Shown here in pieces: positions 43,809 through 51,799 of a stretch of 52,936 nucleotides of DNA. Both the position numbers and the translations under genes were made by a program. Each line of letters begins with the position of its first letter. Position 1 is the first letter of the stretch. The notes beneath the pieces are model-generated. The model made no database searches. It had not been told where the DNA came from and saw only the letters and a program-made list of their open reading frames with translations. Origin of the DNA: Clostridia bacterium (lineage in GTDB: Bacteria; Bacillota; Clostridia; Oscillospirales; CAG-272); the NCBI GenBank assembly GCA_017540175.1, contig JAFYBN010000077.1:1-52936 (forward strand), given 5' to 3'.

Positions 43809-44915
43809 TTATCGTCCGTCCTTATTCGTTTCTGTTTCTCCCGCAGACCGAGCCCGGACGTTTTCGTCCGAGCCGATGAGCGAGCGCAGGTTCCGCTCCG
43901 CGATCTCCACGACGACGTACTGCGGCGCGGAGCCGTTCGGATCGAGCTCCATCCGGTACGGCATGGCGCGCAGGAACGAGACCTCCTTCACCGCCGCGGC
44001 GAGGGGCGGGATCAGCGCGCTGCCGAAGGAGTCGCGGAAAATCGTGAGCTTTCCGTCCGCTCCGCCGCTCTGCGTGAGGATGCGCATGTCCATCGGCGTC
44101 TTATAGGAGCCTTTGTAGGTAAAGAGGCTTTCGTAAACCCGGACCGTGTCTTCCTCGGTTCTTGAGACGCCGGGATAGAGCAGGGATTCGAGGTCCCCCT
44201 CGGCTTTGCACGTTTCGGCGGAAAGACCGACGGCGACCCGGTCGATGCCGAAGGCGTCAAGGATCGCCTCCGCCGCGATTTCCGCGCCCGCGGCGTTCCA
44301 GTGCGTGTCGCGCCGGTGATAGACGAGCCCTTGTCCGTCCTCCTTTGCCCGCAGAAGCAGGGGCCTCACGTCAAGGAAGGGGATTTCCCGCTCCCCGAGA
44401 AGGGCGAACAGCCGGTCGAGATCGGATTCCCCCGTGTTTCTCGCGTAACGGCCGGGCATTTTCTCGGGGTAGATCGTATTCTTGTTCGGCGCGGGCGCGA
44501 AAAGGAACGCGGCGCCGTTTTCCTGCGCATAATGATACAAGGCAAGGAGCGCGTCCGCGGCGGCGTTCAGCTCCTCCTCCGTCATCGGATCGGAACCCTC
44601 ATAGTCCGCGGTCGTTTCCGCGAAGAAGAGGAAGCCGTCCCGCCCGACGATCACCTGATCGTTTCCGGTGCGAAAGCAGGTCTCGCGCAGGGCGGAAAAC
44701 GCGTCGACGACGTAGGAGCGGTACGCGAAGCTGCGGGAAAACCAGGTTTCAAACGCCTCCCCGAAGCCGCTCTGCAGCTTTCCGTCCTCCACGAGGACGG
44801 GCTTTTCCGCTCCCTCCGCGGCGACGGACGCGCCGGGGATGAGCATGCCCAGGGAAAAGAACGCGCACACGGCGAAGAAGGCGGCGCAGAAGACGACGCA
44901 AAACGCTTTTTTCAT
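43809..44915 (-). CDS. AlgJ/DHHW-like secreted O-acetylation protein
   Basis: 368 residues. N-terminal signal-anchor (about 5-30), then an SGNH-like domain: IVGRDGFLFFAET, FAPAPNKNTIYPEKMP, RRDTHWNAAGAEIAAE (the D-x-H-W motif that names the family) and FRDSFGSALIPPL (the serine-containing block). These proteins accept acetyl groups from an MBOAT protein and pass them to a wall polysaccharide, as AlgJ/AlgX do with AlgI. The MBOAT gene is immediately upstream, 10 nt away, which supports the pairing. The acceptor polymer is not known. Confidence 0.88.
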   Translation of the reverse strand: MKKAFCVVFCAAFFAVCAFFSLGMLIPGASVAAEGAEKPVLVEDGKLQSGFGEAFETWFSRSFAYRSYVVDAFSALRETCFRTGNDQVIVGRDGFLFFAETTADYEGSDPMTEEELNAAADALLALYHYAQENGAAFLFAPAPNKNTIYPEKMPGRYARNTGESDLDRLFALLGEREIPFLDVRPLLLRAKEDGQGLVYHRRDTHWNAAGAEIAAEAILDAFGIDRVAVGLSAETCKAEGDLESLLYPGVSRTEEDTVRVYESLFTYKGSYKTPMDMRILTQSGGADGKLTIFRDSFGSALIPPLAAAVKEVSFLRAMPYRMELDPNGSAPQYVVVEIAERNLRSLIGSDENVRARSAGETETNKDGR

Positions 44916-44925
44916 ACCGCCCTCC

Positions 44926-46353
44926 TCAGAAAATATAATAAATGAAGGGGTTGAACGACGAGGACGCGAGAGTCATGACGCAAAGCGGAAAGAGTACGCA
45001 CAGGGTGAAGACGTACTCCGCCGCCGAAAGTCCCCGCTCCCAGCCGCCGCCCAGCGCCCTTGCCTTTTCCCTGAGCTTCGGGAGGCAGGGCATGGCGAGC
45101 ACGATCCCCGCGCAGAGCATAAAGACGGCATAGGGGGAAAGCAAGCCCGTCACGTCTCCCGCCCCGCCGCGGAAGGAAAACATCGCGCCGATGAAGCGCA
45201 TCGCCGCGCCGATGTCCGACGCGCGGAATACAACGAAGCCGAGACAGACGGCGAGCAGAGTCCCGAGCCGCAGAAGGGGACGCAGCGCGCGCTTTTCTTC
45301 CCATTTTTTCACGGGAAGCGCGCCCTCGAGCATCATGAGCGTGCCGTGCCAGAGCCCCCAGAGAATGAAGGTGAAATTCGCGCCGTGCCAGAGGCCGGAG
45401 AGGAAGAAGACCGTATAGCGGTTGAACGCCGCGCGCTTCTTCGAGCACCGGTTGCCGCCCATCGGGATGTACACGTATTGCTGAAACCACGCGGAGAGCG
45501 AAATGTGCCACCGCTTCCAGAAATCGCGGATCGTGCGCGCGAAATAGGGGTAGTTGAAGTTTTCCCGCAGCTCGAAGCCGAAGACGGACGCAAGTCCGAG
45601 CGCCATGTCGGAGTAACCGGAAAAGTCGAAATAGATCTGGAGCGTGTAGGAGAGTGCGCCGACCCACGCCAGCGCCGCGGACGGGGACGCCGCCGCGAAC
45701 GCCGCGTCCGCGAGAACGGCCGCCGTATTCGAGATGAGCAGTTTTTTCGCAAGTCCGTAGAGGAAACGCCGCACGCCGAGCGCGGTCTTTTCGACGCTCA
45801 CCTCCCGCGCCGCGATCTGCTCCCGGATGCTTTCATAGGTCACGATGGGACCCGCGATGAGCTGGGGGAAGAAGGCGATGTAAAGGAGCAGGTTCGGGAA
45901 ATTCTTCTGCGCCCCGGTCGTTTTCCGGCTCACGTCGAGCACATAGGACAAAATCTGGAACGTATAGAACGAAATGCCCACGGGCATCGTCACGTCCGGC
46001 ACGGGGAGGGAGAGCCCCGCCGCGCCGTTCACAAGCGTCACGAGCCACGGCACGTATTTGAAGAAGGCGAGCGTGCCGATGTTCAGAATCACCGCGAGCG
46101 CGGTCAGCGTTTTTCTCCGCTTATCCCGCTCACCCTCCGCGCTTTTCGCGATCAGAAGCGCGAGGACGTAATTCACCCCCACGGACGCGAGCATGAGAAG
46201 GATGTAGATCGGCTCGCCGTAGGCGTAGAACACGAGGCTTGCCGCCGCGAGCCAGACGTTGCGCGCCGAAAGAAAGCGCTTCGGGATCAGCGTATGGATC
46301 ACCCAGACGGCGGGAAGAAACATAAAGAGAAAAACCGTCGATGAAAAAACCAT
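44926..46353 (-). CDS. MBOAT-family membrane O-acyltransferase
   Basis: 475 residues, about ten transmembrane segments. MBOAT landmarks: QLIAGPIV, FDFSGYSDMALG, RDFWKRWHISLSAWFQQYVY (given to 20) with the conserved Asp/Trp/His region, and FLSGLWHGANFTFILWG with the catalytic His. It moves acyl groups, usually acetyl, across the membrane for the adjacent AlgJ-like protein. Start MVFSSTVFLF at 46353 with AGAGGA upstream; a longer open frame to 46563 is proline-rich, overlaps a terminator and is not homologous. Confidence 0.94.
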   Translation of the reverse strand: MVFSSTVFLFMFLPAVWVIHTLIPKRFLSARNVWLAAASLVFYAYGEPIYILLMLASVGVNYVLALLIAKSAEGERDKRRKTLTALAVILNIGTLAFFKYVPWLVTLVNGAAGLSLPVPDVTMPVGISFYTFQILSYVLDVSRKTTGAQKNFPNLLLYIAFFPQLIAGPIVTYESIREQIAAREVSVEKTALGVRRFLYGLAKKLLISNTAAVLADAAFAAASPSAALAWVGALSYTLQIYFDFSGYSDMALGLASVFGFELRENFNYPYFARTIRDFWKRWHISLSAWFQQYVYIPMGGNRCSKKRAAFNRYTVFFLSGLWHGANFTFILWGLWHGTLMMLEGALPVKKWEEKRALRPLLRLGTLLAVCLGFVVFRASDIGAAMRFIGAMFSFRGGAGDVTGLLSPYAVFMLCAGIVLAMPCLPKLREKARALGGGWERGLSAAEYVFTLCVLFPLCVMTLASSSFNPFIYYIF

Positions 46354-46494
46354 GGAACCAATCCTCTTCTGAACGGATGCTGCGCCGCGCGCAGGTTTCG
46401 GGGGAACGGGAGCCGAAGCATTCACAGGGGGGGCAAAAGCCGGAGCACCCGTATACCCCTCTCCCGGCGGAAGGCTTTGAAAGTTCTCCCCCGC

Positions 46495-46542
46495 CAAAAA
46501 GCCCGGCAGGGCGCGCTCGGGCGTCGGACGCCGAACGGGCTT
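46495..46542 (-). terminator. Terminator between the SLH-transglutaminase and MBOAT genes
   Basis: On the minus strand AAGCCCG (46542-46536) ... CGGGCTT (46505-46499) followed by TTTGG, enclosing GGCGTC/GACGCC. It comes about 18 nt after the SLH-transglutaminase stop, so the upstream pair and the MBOAT group may be separate transcripts. No consensus promoter is visible in the 46354-46495 gap. Confidence 0.65.
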
Positions 46543-46559
46543 GACCGGGCAAAAGCCGC

Positions 46560-48236
46560 TCACTTCACATAGGGCCAGGGAGCGGCGGAATAGGACATGA
46601 GATAGAAATTGTAGTCGTAGCCGCGCGCGCGGTAGGAGGACTCGAGAATGGTATCGAAGATATAGGTTTCCCCGTCGAACACGATCTCGACCCAGCCGTG
46701 CTGCTGATAATCGACGCCGACGAGCCCGCTGATCGCGTCCGCGTCGTAGCCGAGCTGGCGCGCGAGCAGGGCGAACGCTGCGGCATAGCAGTAGCAGTTG
46801 CCCTTGCCCGTTTCAAACATGGTTTTCCCCTCGGCGACCTCCCAGCCCTTCGCGCCCTGATCGTAGAAATTCAGGCGGCGGTACTCGTATCCGTCCCGCA
46901 CATGGACGAAGCAGGTATAGAGCTTCTGCTCCTGCGTCATCTCCGAGGTCGTGATCCGCGCGATGATGTCCTTCACATAGCCGTCGACCGCGCTGTCCCC
47001 GGTGGTATAGCGTCCGTCGGACCCGAACCACAGATGCCCGACCGCGCGGTCCGTTATGAGGGAACCGTTCTCGTCCGCCCAGTACAGATCGTCACCGATG
47101 AAGACGGGACCGGGCGTGTAAAGATTCTGCTCCGCCGGGGGCTCTTCAACCGGCGCCGAAGGCTCACCCGTCGCGGGCACATCAGTCGGGGGCTCGTCCG
47201 CCGGGGCACCGTCTGCCGGGGCACCGTCTGCCGGGGATTCGTCCGATCCCGGCTCGTCCGCCGTCCCGGTTCCGTCGTCGGACTCCGGATTCGCGGCGTA
47301 GGCGACGGAGGAGTTCCACGATTCGCGGCTGCCCTTCACTTCATAGGTATGCCCGATCGTCGCCTCCATGATCTCGTAATACGCCCAGTGCTCCCTCGTC
47401 AGGTCGGCGAAGCGTTCTCCCTGCTCCGCGGCCTGCTTGTCCACGGCCTCCCTGTCGGGCATTCTCGAAAGCGCCCGGTTCATGACCTTCATGACCTCTG
47501 CGCGGGTGATCGTGGCGCCGGGGCGGAAGGTCCCGTCCGGATAGCCGCTCACGATGCCCAGGTAATGCGCCTTCGAGACCGCGCGGTAGAGGGGGTCGGA
47601 CGCGGGAACGTCCGAAAAATCGCTCTTCATCGACACGTAGTCCGGGAAGAACAGCACGATGGCGGAGACGAATTCGCCGCGCGTCATGAGCTCCTCCGGG
47701 CGGGCGCGGTCGTTTTCCACGCCGATCACGCCGTAGGCGGCGAGCAGTCCCACCGCGTCGTAATACCAAGACTCCATCTCCACGTCGGCGAGAAGCGCGC
47801 GGACGGCGGGCCGCTCGCGCAGGAGGTTATAAATGATCTGCGCGGCTTCCGCGCGGGTGATCTGCCCGTCGGGACGCACCGTGCCGTCGTCATAGCCGTT
47901 GATGTAGGCGTCGTGCACGCGGTTGCTCGAAAGAAACTCAAGCCCGAGGTCGGAGAGCTTTTCGATCGCGTACTCCTCCGTTTTCTCGTCCGTGCCGTCC
48001 TGCTTCACGGGGATGACGGTCTCGAGCCCGAGGATCTCATCCAGCCCGAGCGTCTCGGATTCCGGCGCCTCCGTCTCCGGGGCGGGCGCGGCGGTCTCCT
48101 CCGTCTCCTGAACGTCGTCCGTGCTCCGGACGCTCAAAAAGGGGAGCGTGCCCTTCATCACGCCGATCGTGAGAGCGACCACGAGCGCAGCGCTCCCCGC
48201 GAAGGCGAGGATTTTCAGAATTCGCTTAATCCACAT
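46560..48236 (-). CDS. SLH-domain transglutaminase-like surface protein
   Basis: 558 residues. Transmembrane/signal anchor (about 7-30), acidic Thr/Glu linker, three SLH repeats (about 85-290; YINGYDDGTVRPDGQITRAE, TRGEFVSAIV, GYPDGTFRPGATITRAE), an Asp/Pro/Ala linker with a 15-bp DNA repeat near 47200-47245 encoding ADGAPADGAPADE, and a C-terminal transglutaminase-like domain. Candidate triad: Cys481 (GNCYCYAA), His513 (QQHGWVEI) and Asp528 (YIFDTILE). It is probably a wall-bound protease or crosslinking enzyme; exact chemistry unknown. The start overlaps the lipoprotein stop by 11 nt. Confidence 0.9.
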   Translation of the reverse strand: MWIKRILKILAFAGSAALVVALTIGVMKGTLPFLSVRSTDDVQETEETAAPAPETEAPESETLGLDEILGLETVIPVKQDGTDEKTEEYAIEKLSDLGLEFLSSNRVHDAYINGYDDGTVRPDGQITRAEAAQIIYNLLRERPAVRALLADVEMESWYYDAVGLLAAYGVIGVENDRARPEELMTRGEFVSAIVLFFPDYVSMKSDFSDVPASDPLYRAVSKAHYLGIVSGYPDGTFRPGATITRAEVMKVMNRALSRMPDREAVDKQAAEQGERFADLTREHWAYYEIMEATIGHTYEVKGSRESWNSSVAYAANPESDDGTGTADEPGSDESPADGAPADGAPADEPPTDVPATGEPSAPVEEPPAEQNLYTPGPVFIGDDLYWADENGSLITDRAVGHLWFGSDGRYTTGDSAVDGYVKDIIARITTSEMTQEQKLYTCFVHVRDGYEYRRLNFYDQGAKGWEVAEGKTMFETGKGNCYCYAAAFALLARQLGYDADAISGLVGVDYQQHGWVEIVFDGETYIFDTILESSYRARGYDYNFYLMSYSAAPWPYVK

Positions 48237-48609
48237 CTTTCACGGTCTCCGTGTTGTTTTCACGATACGTATAGACGATAAAACCGTAGGTATCGTAATA
48301 GAGGTTTCCGTCCTCCCCGCCGAGGCCCAGACAGCTCGGCGCGTAATCGGAGGAATCGGGCTCGCCGATCGTTTTGTAAAGCTCCTCGGTCGTCTTCCCC
48401 ACGCACCCGAGAGCGGCTTCCTTCGCCTCTTCGGCGGTAAGCGGAGCCGTCTCTTCCCCGCCCTGCGGATTCTCCGCGGCGGGCTCGGCGGCAGCGGGTT
48501 CGGCGGCGTCGGGCTTTTCGGTTTCGCTTCCGGTCTCTCCGCCGCCGCAGGCGGCCGCAAAGAGCGTCAGAAGCAGGATGAGGAACAGGATTCTTATGGT
48601 CTTTTTCAT
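48226..48609 (-). CDS. Small lipoprotein
   Basis: 127 residues. Signal sequence MKKTIRILFLILLLTLFAAAC with lipobox FAAAC, shown here in short form LFAAAC; then a Glu/Ala/Pro-rich spacer (about 24-60) and a folded part with ALGCVGKTTEELYKTIGEP and YYDTYGFIVYTYRE. The last part recalls small SmpA/OmlA-like (BamE-type) folds that sense wall or membrane state, but this is weak. Start ATG 48609; an earlier in-frame ATG precedes the promoter and is rejected. It is translationally coupled to the SLH-transglutaminase. Confidence 0.75.
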   Translation of the reverse strand: MKKTIRILFLILLLTLFAAACGGGETGSETEKPDAAEPAAAEPAAENPQGGEETAPLTAEEAKEAALGCVGKTTEELYKTIGEPDSSDYAPSCLGLGGEDGNLYYDTYGFIVYTYRENNTETVKDVD

Positions 48610-48724
48610 AATCAACTCTCTTTTCTGCGCGGAGCCGGCTCCAGCCCGATCCTCGGGGGATTTGCGGCGGCGCCGCCGAAGCGCTTCGCTGCGCGGCAAA
48701 CTCTCCGTGAGCGGTGTAAACTTC

Positions 48725-48753
48725 ATTATAGCAAACACGCCGCGGCGGTACAA
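48725..48753 (-). promoter_or_regulatory. Promoter of the lipoprotein/SLH operon
   Basis: Minus strand: TTGTAC (48753-48748), 17-nt spacer, TATAAT (48730-48725), giving a leader of about 110 nt before the lipoprotein. Confidence 0.75.
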
Positions 48754-49007
48754 GACCAAAGTGTAAAAAAATCGCAAATGTTTGACGGGGCACGGCAAAA
48801 GTACACGGATTTTTCCCCGCCGCCCGGCCGCCCGGGCTGAGAGTCGGGCTCTGGGCCGGGAAGGAGGTGAAATTCAGCGCGCACGGGCACAAACCGCCAT
48901 TTCCTCATTATTCATTATAGCAGATCGCGCGGCGCCGAGGATGAAGGATTTGTGAATATTTGAGCGCGCCGCGTCCCCCGAATTTTCGGAAAAAACGAAA
49001 ATTACTC

Positions 49008-49036
49008 TTGACAAACCCGTCTTCCCGCGGTATAAT
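49008..49036 (+). promoter_or_regulatory. Promoter of the T-box transcript
   Basis: TTGACA (49008-49013), 17-nt spacer, TATAAT (49031-49036): full consensus, directly before the T-box leader. Confidence 0.9.
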
Positions 49037-49042
49037 ACGGAA

Positions 49043-49367
49043 AATGGCGATGACGGAGAGGGCGCCTGTGCCCCCTCGCCCCAGAGAACGCGGCTTCCGT
49101 TTTCCGGTATCGGATACCGGGCGGAATGGTGTGAGCCGCCGGCGAGGAACAGTGCGCCGTAGCTTCGGAGCCGGAGGAAAGAACGCGGGCGTTTATGCGC
49201 CCGTCAGTAGAATCCTCCCGTCGGACCGCGTGAAGGTCAAAGGCTTGACGGAGCCTGAGCGGCGTTCCCCCGACGAGAGCGGGGGGCGCAATTTGAGTGG
49301 TACCGCGGACAGAGATCGTCTCCGTTCGTCTCAAAGAGCATCTTGATTTCTTTGGGGCGATTTTTTT
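49043..49367 (+). promoter_or_regulatory. T-box riboswitch leader
   Basis: A tRNA-sensing transcription attenuator. Visible parts: GATGACGGAGAG (K-turn side of Stem I, 49048-49060), CAGAGAA (AG bulge, 49082-49088), distal loop TGGTGTGA between GCGGC and GCCGC arms, a long Stem I helix CCTCGCC/GGCGAGG, intermediate hairpins, the T-box AATTTGAGTGGTACCGCGG (49290-49308), and a terminator ATCGTCTC (49315-49322) / GGGGCGAT (49354-49361) with T7. Uncharged tRNA should favour the antiterminator and switch on the gene at 49407. I could not place the specifier triplet with confidence. A hairpin GGCGG/CCGCC sits just before the GGAGG of the gene. Confidence 0.93.
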
Positions 49368-49406
49368 GTCCGGTCAAAACCGGGCGGTGCCCCGCCGGAG
49401 GAAAGC

Positions 49407-51722
49407 ATGAAAACCAATCTCACAGGACTGGAATATCAGATCAAGGGCATGGCGGCGCGTATCGCAGAGCTTCGCGCCATCGAGGGCTTCACGGTTGAGG
49501 AAATGGCGGAAAAGACCGACACCTCCGTGGAGGAATACGAGAGCTGCGAGCGCGGGGAGAAAAATCTCACCTTCGCGTTCATTTACCGCTGCGCCCTCGC
49601 GTTCGGCGTGGACGTGACGGATATCATCGAGGGCGAAAGCCCCACCCTCGCGAGCTATACGGTCACGAAAAAGGCGAAGGGTCCCGTCATCGAAAAGGCG
49701 CACGGAATGACCTACCATTCCCTCGCCGGCGCGTTCAAGAACCGCATTTCCGAGCCCCTTTACGTCGTCGCGGAATACACCCCCGGCGCGGAGAGGCGCG
49801 ACATCGAGCTCACCACCCATGAGGGGCAGGAGATCGACATCGTCATCAAGGGCGCCTTGAAGGTCCAGGTCGGCGGACACAGAGAGATTCTGCACGAGGG
49901 CGACAGCATTTATTACGACAGCGGCACGCCCCACGGCATGATCGCCGTCGAAGGCGAGGACTGCGCGTTCTACGCCATCGTTCTGAATCCCGCGCGCAAC
50001 GCGAAGGGCGACGCGGACATTCCGGAATTCTCCCGCCTCATCGCCTCGAGCGGTCCCGCGCCGGAGATCCCCCTCACCGAGGAGCGCATTTACCGCCGCT
50101 ACACCAAGGTGGAAAAGGACGAGAACCGCACGCCAGTGAAGATCACCTTCCGCAACACGGAGCACTTCAATTTCGCCTTCGACCTGATCGACGAGCTCGC
50201 GAAGACGAAGCCCGACAAGCCCGCCATGCTCTGGGTCGCGGGCGACGGGATCGAGGAAAAGCGCTTCACCTTCTATGAAATGTCCCGCCTGTCCTCCCAG
50301 TGCGCGAACTATTTCAAATCCCTCGGCATCAAAAAGGGCGACCGGGTCATGCTCGTGCTCAAGCGGCACTGGCAGTTCTGGTGCGCCATGCTCGGGCTGA
50401 ACAAGCTCGGCGCGATCGCGATCCCGGCGGTCAACCAGCTTCTCGAGCACGATTTCGAATACCGCTTCCGGGCGGCGGGTGTCTCCGCGATCCTGTGCAC
50501 CGCGGACGGCGACACCGCGCATCAGGTCGAGCTGGCGGCGGAAAAATACGGTCAGCCGCTGACAAAGGTCCTTGTGAACGGATCGCGGGAGGGCTGGCGC
50601 TGCTTCAACGACGAATTCACCCTCTTCTCCCGGCACTTCGAGCGCACGGCGGAGAGCCCGTGCGGCGACGATCCCATGCTCATGTACTTCACCTCCGGAA
50701 CGACGGGCTACCCGAAGATCGCCGTGCACAACCACAAGTATCCGCTCGGGCATTTCCACACGGCGAAATACTGGCACTGCGTGGATTCCTCCGACACGGG
50801 TCTGCACTTCACGATCTCCGACACCGGCTGGGCGAAGGCGATGTGGGGCAAGCTCTACGGGCAGTGGCTCAGCGAGGCGGCGATCTTTGTCTACGATTTC
50901 GACCGCTTCGACGCCTCAAAGATTCTGCCCATGTTCAAGAAATACGGCATCACGACCTTCTGCGCGCCGCCGACCATGTACCGCATGCTCATCAAGGAGG
51001 ACCTCTCGAAATACGATTTCTCCTCCCTGAAGCACGCGACCACGGCGGGCGAGGCGCTCAATCCCGAGGTCTACCGCAAATTCGAGGAGATCACCGGGCT
51101 GCAGATCATGGAGGGCTTCGGGCAGAGCGAGTCCACCTGCATGATCGGCAACCTCATCGGCGCGCCGCACAAGCTCGGCTCGATGGGCCGCCCCACCCCG
51201 ATCTACGACATCCATCTGCTCGACCCGGAGGGAAACGAGGTCCCCGTGGGCGAGAGCGGCGAGATCTGCGTGAACGTGGCGGACGGCGCGCCCTGCGGCC
51301 TCTTCACGGGTTATTACCTCGATCCCGAAAAGACGGCGGAGGTCTGGCACGACGGGTTCTACCACACGGGCGACCTCGCGTGGAAGGATGAGGACGGCTT
51401 CTTCTGGTACGTGGGCCGCGCGGACGACGTCATCAAATCCTCCGGCTACCGCATCGGTCCGTTCGAGATCGAAAACGTCATCATGGAGCTGCCCTACGTG
51501 CTCGAATGCGGCGTATCGGCCGCCCCGGACGAGATCCGCGGTCAGGTCGTCAAGGCGTCCGTGGTGCTTGTGAAGGGGACCGAGGGCACCGAGGAGCTGA
51601 AAAAGGAGATCCAGAACTACGTCAAGAAGAACACCGCGCCGTACAAGTACCCCCGCATTGTGGTGTTCCGGGACGAGCTGCCGAAGACCACGAGCGGCAA
51701 GATCATGAGAAGCAAGTTATAA
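49407..51722 (+). CDS. HTH-cupin-AMP-dependent acyl-CoA synthetase fusion
   Basis: 771 residues in three parts. Residues about 15-70: XRE-type helix-turn-helix (ELRAIEGFTVEEMAEKTDTS). Residues about 120-195: cupin (HEGQEIDIVIKGALKVQVGG, HEGDSIYYDSGTPHG). Residues about 235-771: adenylate-forming enzyme of the acetyl/medium-chain acyl-CoA synthetase type with YFTSGTTGYPKIAVH (near 429), FGQSE, YHTGDLAWKDEDGF, GYRIGPFEIE and catalytic Lys765 (TTSGKIMRSKL). It activates a carboxylic acid with ATP and CoA; the acid is unknown. The T-box in front implies that supply of one amino acid controls it. GGAGGAA precedes ATG 49407. All catalytic motifs are present. Confidence 0.92.
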   Translation: MKTNLTGLEYQIKGMAARIAELRAIEGFTVEEMAEKTDTSVEEYESCERGEKNLTFAFIYRCALAFGVDVTDIIEGESPTLASYTVTKKAKGPVIEKAHGMTYHSLAGAFKNRISEPLYVVAEYTPGAERRDIELTTHEGQEIDIVIKGALKVQVGGHREILHEGDSIYYDSGTPHGMIAVEGEDCAFYAIVLNPARNAKGDADIPEFSRLIASSGPAPEIPLTEERIYRRYTKVEKDENRTPVKITFRNTEHFNFAFDLIDELAKTKPDKPAMLWVAGDGIEEKRFTFYEMSRLSSQCANYFKSLGIKKGDRVMLVLKRHWQFWCAMLGLNKLGAIAIPAVNQLLEHDFEYRFRAAGVSAILCTADGDTAHQVELAAEKYGQPLTKVLVNGSREGWRCFNDEFTLFSRHFERTAESPCGDDPMLMYFTSGTTGYPKIAVHNHKYPLGHFHTAKYWHCVDSSDTGLHFTISDTGWAKAMWGKLYGQWLSEAAIFVYDFDRFDASKILPMFKKYGITTFCAPPTMYRMLIKEDLSKYDFSSLKHATTAGEALNPEVYRKFEEITGLQIMEGFGQSESTCMIGNLIGAPHKLGSMGRPTPIYDIHLLDPEGNEVPVGESGEICVNVADGAPCGLFTGYYLDPEKTAEVWHDGFYHTGDLAWKDEDGFFWYVGRADDVIKSSGYRIGPFEIENVIMELPYVLECGVSAAPDEIRGQVVKASVVLVKGTEGTEELKKEIQNYVKKNTAPYKYPRIVVFRDELPKTTSGKIMRSKL

Positions 51723-51741
51723 TCGAATCCTATGGCTGCGC

Positions 51742-51788
51742 TCCCCCTGTCGGGGTCCGGGATACCGGGCTCCAGCGGGGGGATTTTT
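51742..51788 (+). terminator. Terminator after the synthetase fusion
   Basis: TCCCCC (51742-51747) / GGGGGA (51778-51783) enclosing further GC pairs, then TTTTT. It separates the synthetase gene from element copy B. Confidence 0.75.
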
Positions 51789-51799
51789 GCTGAAGCCGC

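Noticed and set aside
44926-46563. 545-codon version of the MBOAT protein
   Set aside because: The additional 70 residues are proline-rich and overlap the terminator at 46495-46542; ATG 46353 has a binding site and starts at the first membrane helix.
48867-48920. Tiny frame GTG...TAG (17 codons) after a strong AAGGAGGTG
   Set aside because: No promoter lies upstream in the right orientation and there is no recognisable peptide; the Shine-Dalgarno match may be chance.
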